12,166 bases of DNA, from positions 416,888 through 429,053 of the forward strand of contig MU069451.1 of the NCBI GenBank assembly GCA_002284615.2. The letters are read 5' to 3'. The notes below the pieces were generated by a model. The model was not told the origin of the DNA. It was given only the letters and a program-made list of their open reading frames with translations, and made no database searches. Of this stretch, positions 8,330-12,166 are shown piece after piece. The stretch comes from Dunaliella salina (taxonomy: Eukaryota > Chlorophyta > Chlorophyceae > Chlamydomonadales > Dunaliellaceae). Each line of letters starts with the position of its first letter. The stretch's first letter is position 1. The position numbers and the translations under genes are program-made.

Positions 8330-8960
8330 GATAGGAAGGTGGGGTGGGATTGGGTATGGTATCAAACCAGTATTGTGGTGCCTAGAATTGGATTTTTCTT
8401 GCAGGGAATTTGATAAGCACCTTTGCAACATCTGGGTATCGTTTGAGCCAGCTCATATACGCGTTGCAGCTGAAGCCTCTCCAGTGGGGCAGGATCATGN
8501 AGGTGGCAACTGGATCTGTGCTTTGGAGGGAGGAATGCACTGCGTGGCGCAGGAGTTTAAACATNATTTCATCATCATGTGGGGGATGGCAGAAGGAGGA
8601 GCCAGTGTAGCGCACAGAGAGGGCGCCTGTGTGCGCCCCAAAGACCTGGTCTCGGTGGTTTGTACTGAAATAGGTGTCGTAGGTGTTTCCAAAATCAAGA
8701 GGGCTGGAATACCTCTATACTGAGACCACGCACCATTTCTTCAGGGCCGATCGTATGTGGGGAGGAGTAAAACNCATGTTTGAATTNAAGACCTTTTTGC
8801 TCTGACNAAAAAGATTTTTTTCTTGAGCCTTTTGCCGAGAGAGCAAACCCATAATTTCAGTTGCTGAATCCTGGACAGGGGGCTGAATGGTGGCATGGAT
8901 GCCTGCTCTTTTGGCTGCTTCGTAGGCTTTGAGCAGGGTCCTAAGCCTTTCTATAGTGAG
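8330..8960 (-). other. PCIF1-like adenosine methyltransferase domain (decayed)
   Basis: Between two stops the frame gives SSPLDFGNTYDTYF, then VFGAHTG, GSSFCHPPHDDE (HPPH at 8588-8577), ILPHWRGFSCNAYMSWL and FPARKIQF. This order resembles the PCIF1 family of cap-adenosine N6-methyltransferases: a SPLN-like strand, a YFGS-like loop, GSF followed by NPPF, then a hydrophobic strand ending in P-x-W-R. The match rests on remembered family features and no alignment was run. The catalytic NPPF is HPPH here, so activity is uncertain even in an intact relative. The region before it (ERLRTLLKAYEAAKRAG and PPVQDSATEIMGLL, about 8960-8840) looks like the helical N-terminal part. Confidence 0.65.
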
Positions 8961-9419
8961 CATGCCCATGCACTTGCCATTGGCATTGTAGACACAGGCG
9001 CATTCAGAGGTGGTTACCTCTGGCATTTGTGCCGGCATGGCGACCTCATCACAAGTGTCATGGTGAAGGCTTTCCTTCATGAGGTCAACACTTCTTACGA
9101 TGATGTCGCATTGCCATGTGGGCATGATATCTGTCTGGGGGTTGGTAGGTTGAAAGTCAAAGGTGTCATTTTCGNGAATGGCGTAAACGGTAGTTGAGAT
9201 CCATGAAGAGTCAGAAAGGCTCTGAGGATTGCCTTCAAAGCCTTGGTTGACAAGATTGTACAATCNTCGACATGTCCAGGTCCATACCAATGGCCAAAGG
9301 GTCTTCTACAACCTCTGGTCGTTNCTCTGCAGTGTTTTCAGTATGCGCTTTCGGACAACGACTGGGTGAAAGCAGTGCTTCAGTGTTACCTCATTTCCTC
9401 TGTCCAATGTCGGCTGCAG

Positions 9420-10853
9420 TGCGGAGCGTTACCTGACCGCCAACAACCTCGCCGTAGAGTTCAAGCCCAAGGAGCAGCCTGCGCATCATGAGGATGAAGG
9501 TGAACATGTTGTAAATGCAACCCATGAGAAGCTTCAGGATTTTGAATGACATGGAATTCTTTGGTATGTGTGTGAGGTAGTGTCCCTGCATTAGGTAACG
9601 TTGCAGAGCCTGCTTAGTGCACAGCAAAAAATGTATTAGTAAATTTATACATAAATTTATACATTCAAGCTTCAAGGGAAGTTGGGACACACTCCATGCA
9701 AGTTCAAGACCTGAATGAGCGCGAGCACTTGTTCAATTTTTTGTGCCCATAATTTGGCTCGGAGGAGTTCAGTCAAAGATGAGCTTGTTGACTTCCCAGG
9801 CATNAACCTTCCTAAAGATCTACCTGCCTTCGATTTTGCATGCAAAATTCATGTGGCTGCAAGCTCTCCACACTCAGTAGTGCTGGAGCTAATGAAAGCG
9901 TGCCTCACCATGTTGTCACTCTCTCAAATCATCTTGATGCGCAGGCCAAAAAGCAAGCAGCAGTAGCACGAGTGTGGAGTCGCCATTTGATCCCAGCCAG
10001 AACAAGCACAAAGGGCAGTTTGCATTGCGCAAGCTCTACCACGAGACAGACAGGCTGATCGCTGTTCTGTACACTAGCCCGACTTGCGGACCTTGCAGGT
10101 TGGTGTTCAACGCAATGGCAACTTTGTATGTGTGGTGGTTGGGACAGTCGGACACCTGTACTCAAAAATGCCCTTCAGCCTGTGAATGGTTTTGGAACCG
10201 GACAATTGGACTGAGACGAGAAGGGAATGCTTGGGAGCGGGGCATCGTGAGCTTGGCACTCTTGTATCGAGCTTGGGAGTGTTATGATGCTTATAATTGT
10301 ACTGAGCTTGGTACTTTGTAAGCTTCAGATTCTTTAGATGCCATTCCTGCTGTGAAGCAACTCCAGGTCTCTGCACCTGAGTTAGCAGCTTGAGGAAGAG
10401 GAGAATTTCTCACTCATCCTATGTGCTCGCATGCTGGCAGAGCTTTGCCTGATCATGACCTTNATGGCTGGTGAACCTGCAGATCCCTGAAGCCAATCTT
10501 TTCTGGAGTTGCTGATGAGTTCAAGGACAAAATGTACTATGTCNAAATTGATATTGAAGCGGACATGGAGATTGCTGAGGCAGCAGGTGTAGCGGGCACT
10601 CCGACACTGCAGGTAAGGAAGCACCAGAGCAGTTCAAGGTCCCTTCCCCTTGCCACAGTCATCTTTCTTCCAGCTTGCCCCTCACCCCCCTCATTTGCAT
10701 TGTTTCACNTTTCTAGCTTCCAAGGGAAAATGCGTACATCTATCTACCTTGTTCTGTGCAACGCAGTTTTTCAAGCAGAAGGACATGCTGCGACAAGTGC
10801 CTGGTGTGAAGCAGAAGAGCGAGTACCGGAGCATGATCAACCAGCTTCTGTAA
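9420..10853 (+). CDS. NTRC: NTRC C-terminal part: linker and thioredoxin domain (partial)
   Basis: Chloroplast NADPH-thioredoxin reductase C joins a reductase to its own thioredoxin and reduces 2-Cys peroxiredoxins and Calvin-cycle and chlorophyll-pathway targets. Exons here are 9420-9499, 9945-10098, 10483-10612 and 10767-10853. The first encodes [19 protein letters not shown], the end of the reductase domain as in plant NTRC. The second has the hallmark [14 protein letters not shown] and the redox motif TSPTCGPCR. The third has [27 protein letters not shown] and the cis-proline loop GTPT. The last starts FFKQKDML and ends SMINQLL with TAA at 10851-10853. Junction phases all agree (2, 1, 2, 0) with GT-AG borders. 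The FAD- and NADPH-binding exons are not found upstream in this window. The exon at 9945 could alternatively start at 9954. The gene looks intact in what is visible. Confidence 0.92.
9500..9944 (+). other. NTRC intron (445 bases, phase 1)
   Basis: Runs from GATGAAG|GTGAAC to CTTGATGCGCAG|GCC. An open frame at 9715-9966 overlaps its right half, but it is out of frame with the NTRC exon and does not resemble the NTRC linker, so I treat it as chance. Confidence 0.7.
10099..10482 (+). other. NTRC intron (384 bases, phase 2)
   Basis: Donor CCTTGCAG|GTTGGT and acceptor GTGAACCTGCAG|ATCCC. Splicing rebuilds the Arg codon right after CGPC (AG+A), which matches the family sequence and fixes both borders. 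Confidence 0.88.
10613..10766 (+). other. NTRC intron (154 bases, phase 0)
   Basis: Donor CTGCAG|GTAAGG and acceptor TGTGCAACGCAG|TTTTTC. It joins GTPTLQ to FFKQKDML, as expected between the cis-proline strand and the following strand of thioredoxins. Confidence 0.9.
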
Positions 10854-11300
10854 AAGACGCCTGTGGCTTGCAGATTGCTTAAGCCAGACGCCATTTGGTT
10901 GTTGTTGAGGTCCTTTTGCTGAGGGACTGCGTTTTTGTGAGGCCAAATTCTGTTGCAGATGGCGAGTGCAGTGCTGCCCTTGCATCTCATTACTTGGAAA
11001 CAAAAACATAAGCATTTACATGAATCACGTGCTCCTGTGAAGGGGCAACGATACTTGGGTTTTCCGATGCTACCTGTTCACTTTGCTTTCAGGTTGAGAC
11101 TGTCACTTGTATGTCAGCTGCTCGTGGCTCACTTGCTTCAGATGTCTCGGGTTAAGGACTGATCCAGTTTTCCTCCTTGTCAAAGCAAAGACTAGTGGTC
11201 ATAGGCATGTATAGGGCAACGAGTTCTTATTTCGAATGCAATTTTCCCTGCTGCTGAATCTTGCTTGACCGCCTATGTTGTAAATTAATTCACATCGCAT
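10854..11300 (+). other. Probable NTRC 3' untranslated and flanking region
   Basis: No coding signal is visible after the TAA. A TGTAA pentamer, the polyadenylation signal common in chlorophyte algae, occurs at 11279-11283, about 430 bases downstream of the stop. The pentamer also occurs elsewhere in the window by chance, so the assignment is weak. Confidence 0.35.
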
Positions 11301-11394
11301 GACATTTCATTAGGGGATTGGACCTTCAGCAGATAGCTTGATTCCTCAATTGAGTGACGAAAGAAATAGGGGTTCCCCNGGGAAGTCCCGGGAT

Positions 11395-11500
11395 GGGATT
11401 CCGCTGGAATTGGAGATGTAGCCTCAACAAGTGACGGGCGGCCCTGGTCAAGGCGGGAGGTCCAGGGTTCGATGTGGGGTACCGCTGAGGATTTGCCTTA
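11395..11500 (+). repeat. Possible tRNA-derived SINE head
   Basis: A box-A-like TAGCCTCAACAAGTGACGG (11419-11437) is followed about 30 bases later by a box-B-like AGGGTTCGATGTGG. This spacing fits an internal RNA polymerase III promoter. The T-stem does not pair well and no cloverleaf can be drawn, so it is not a functional tRNA. A pyrimidine-rich stretch (about 11560-11580) could be the tail. Confidence 0.3.
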
Positions 11501-11854
11501 CAAAGCAAGTAGGTNCTTCCCTCAATCAATGCTATCCAACAATGTCTAATGGCATAGCTTTTCCTTTTCCTTTCTTTGGCAAAAAAAATCCACGAGATAG
11601 GAAATCGTTGGTAAGTCTTAGATTTGGAAAGCGAGAGGCAGCTTTAGGGATCTGGATCAAAACTAGCGATTGGAACAGTAAGAGCCTTAACAAGTCTATT
11701 GGTCTAGGATATGACATTGNATTCTGTAATGCCTCCCTTGTGCACAAAAGCACAGTTTTTTGCAAGGTGCTGAGTGCAGGTGGGAGNGGGCCTCCTGCTG
11801 GCCTCTTATATCAAGGGAGGAGTTAATTTTTTTTCAAGCCTATTGTTGTTACAG
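11501..11854. other. No supported gene; probable intron or spacer
   Basis: An open frame runs through 11431-11826 on the plus strand, but nothing in it resembles a known protein and codon use is not distinctive. The right end contains a T-rich tract leading into the acceptor at 11854. Confidence 0.45.
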
Positions 11855-11980
11855 GTTCAAGGGGAAAAAGACGTTGCCACGAAGCTTGCTCAACAACTTC
11901 ATGCCCATTCTGTTCAATATGCCCACAAGCNAGTCTCCACACGCCGCGCTATTGAAAAGGAGAATACTTCCCACAGTTAG
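11855..11980 (+). CDS. Terminal exon of an unrecognised gene
   Basis: A T-rich tract ending TTGTTGTTACAG precedes 11855. The following frame, VQGEKDVATKLAQQLHAHSV and onward, ends ...RRAIEKENTSHS with TAG at 11978-11980. Codons favour G first and C/T third, unlike the other two frames, and the peptide looks like an amphipathic helix rich in Gln, His and Lys. No family is recognised and upstream exons are not found in this window. A competing open frame (to 12056) is hydrophobic and lacks this codon pattern. Confidence 0.45.
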   Translation, partial: VQGEKDVATKLAQQLHAHSVQYAHKXVSTRRAIEKENTSHS

Positions 11981-12166
11981 GTTCTGGAGCCAGGTGCTTC
12001 TAGTAACCCTCCAGATCCACATTCACTTTCAAGGTTTTCAAGGTTTACAAGGATAAGGCCTTCAGTCAAGAATTGCGACTGCTAGCCTGCTCATAAAAGG
12101 CGATTAATTCATGAAGGAAAAATGGAAGTTTATTGTTGTTCTGATTTTAAAAAGCGGACGCATCAT
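11981..12166. other. No gene seen at right edge
   Basis: Probably 3' untranslated sequence of the preceding exon. A short repeated motif, CAAGGTTT, occurs at about 12030-12046. Nothing else is recognised. Confidence 0.4.

Larger units (their letters stand above)
6276..9410 (-). mobile_element. Non-LTR-like retroelement, minus strand, probably 5'-truncated
   Basis: The element reads from about 9410 down to 6276. Its long decayed reading frame ends in TAA at 6746-6744. About 470 bases of 3' untranslated sequence follow, finishing in a TTTTC pentamer tail (complement of 6276-6308). The order RNase H then CCHC knuckle and the repetitive 3' tail are features of LINE-type elements. No reverse transcriptase motif such as YxDD is found, so the 5' part is missing or the family is unusual. 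I could not identify target-site duplications or the exact right boundary. The tail recurs in inverted orientation at 4605-4767. Confidence 0.75.
6744..9410 (-). pseudogene. Methyltransferase-like/RNase H/zinc-knuckle polyprotein, decayed
   Basis: One frame (codon first bases at positions of remainder 2 modulo 3) runs from about 9265 to 6744, about 840 codons. It is broken only by TAG at 8717-8715, TAG at 8384-8382, TGA at 8294-8292 and TAA at 7907-7905. Protein-like sequence lies on both sides of every stop. Further upstream the coding signal continues in two other frames: one with IGMDLDMS before the N at 9266, the other with EVTLKHCFHP before the N at 9324. Both shifts therefore fall at ambiguous bases. 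Domains in order are a conserved N-terminal region, a PCIF1-like methyltransferase, RNase H, a CCHC knuckle and a PD...ELx C-terminal domain. It cannot make a full protein as it stands, but key residues of several domains survive, so inactivation is probably recent. Confidence 0.75.

Noticed and set aside
7905..8717. Reassignment of TAG/TAA to Gln, as in some ulvophyte algae, to explain the in-frame stops
   Set aside because: One of the four stops is TGA, and NTRC and the unknown gene both end sensibly at TAA. Decay of a mobile element explains the stops better.
9396..9420. Direct continuation of the NTRC exon upstream (GGC TGC AGT GCG GAG) without an intron
   Set aside because: The bases further upstream show no similarity to the expected NTRC sequence, while CTGCAG|T is a good acceptor in the right phase.
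9715..9966. Open frame with [16 protein letters not shown] in the NTRC intron
   Set aside because: It is out of phase with both neighbouring NTRC exons and has no similarity to the NTRC linker. No donor site is evident.
11400..11480. Functional tRNA gene
   Set aside because: A- and B-box-like motifs are present, but the T-stem and acceptor stem do not pair.

Overview
The window looks like nuclear DNA of a photosynthetic eukaryote, most likely a green alga (chlorophyte or streptophyte). The evidence is an intron-split gene for the C-terminal part of NTRC, the chloroplast NADPH-thioredoxin reductase fused to thioredoxin, which is a plant/algal/cyanobacterial protein. There are also short GT-AG introns, microsatellites, tandem duplications and a retroelement. 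I cannot name the species. Scattered single N bases show that the assembly is imperfect.

Layout, left to right. A (CA)n microsatellite opens the window (1-61), followed by about 1 kb with no gene I can support apart from a (TTTTC)n tract. A plus-strand gene of unknown function follows. It is reconstructed from four phase-compatible exons (1122-1249, 1510-1626, 2242-2398, 2601-2812) ending at a TAA, with one apparent GC-AG intron that also carries an 84-bp tandem duplication. Then comes a gene-poor stretch with a 48-bp tandem repeat (3588-3696) and a short alanine-rich ORF (3981-4184) with a decayed 125-bp tandem duplicate behind it.

From about 4.6 to 9.4 kb the window is repeat territory. 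A 163-bp element tail lies on the plus strand (4605-4767). A long minus-strand retroelement (about 9410 down to 6276) carries the same tail in inverted orientation. Its decayed reading frame encodes, in order, a region resembling PCIF1-type adenosine methyltransferases, an RNase H with all its acidic residues, a CCHC zinc knuckle, and a terminal domain with a PD...ELx pattern suggestive of a PD-(D/E)xK nuclease. No reverse transcriptase is visible. This domain combination is the most interesting thing in the window.

The element ends, within what I can resolve, right against the 3' splice site of the first visible NTRC exon. The NTRC exons (9420-9499, 9945-10098, 10483-10612, 10767-10853) encode the last residues of the reductase domain, the linker and the complete thioredoxin domain with a CGPC active site and a stop codon. 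The other reductase exons are not found upstream, so the locus is split by large insertions, nested, misassembled or a partial copy. Downstream are a possible tRNA-derived SINE (about 11400-11500) and one terminal exon of another, unrecognised gene (11855-11980).
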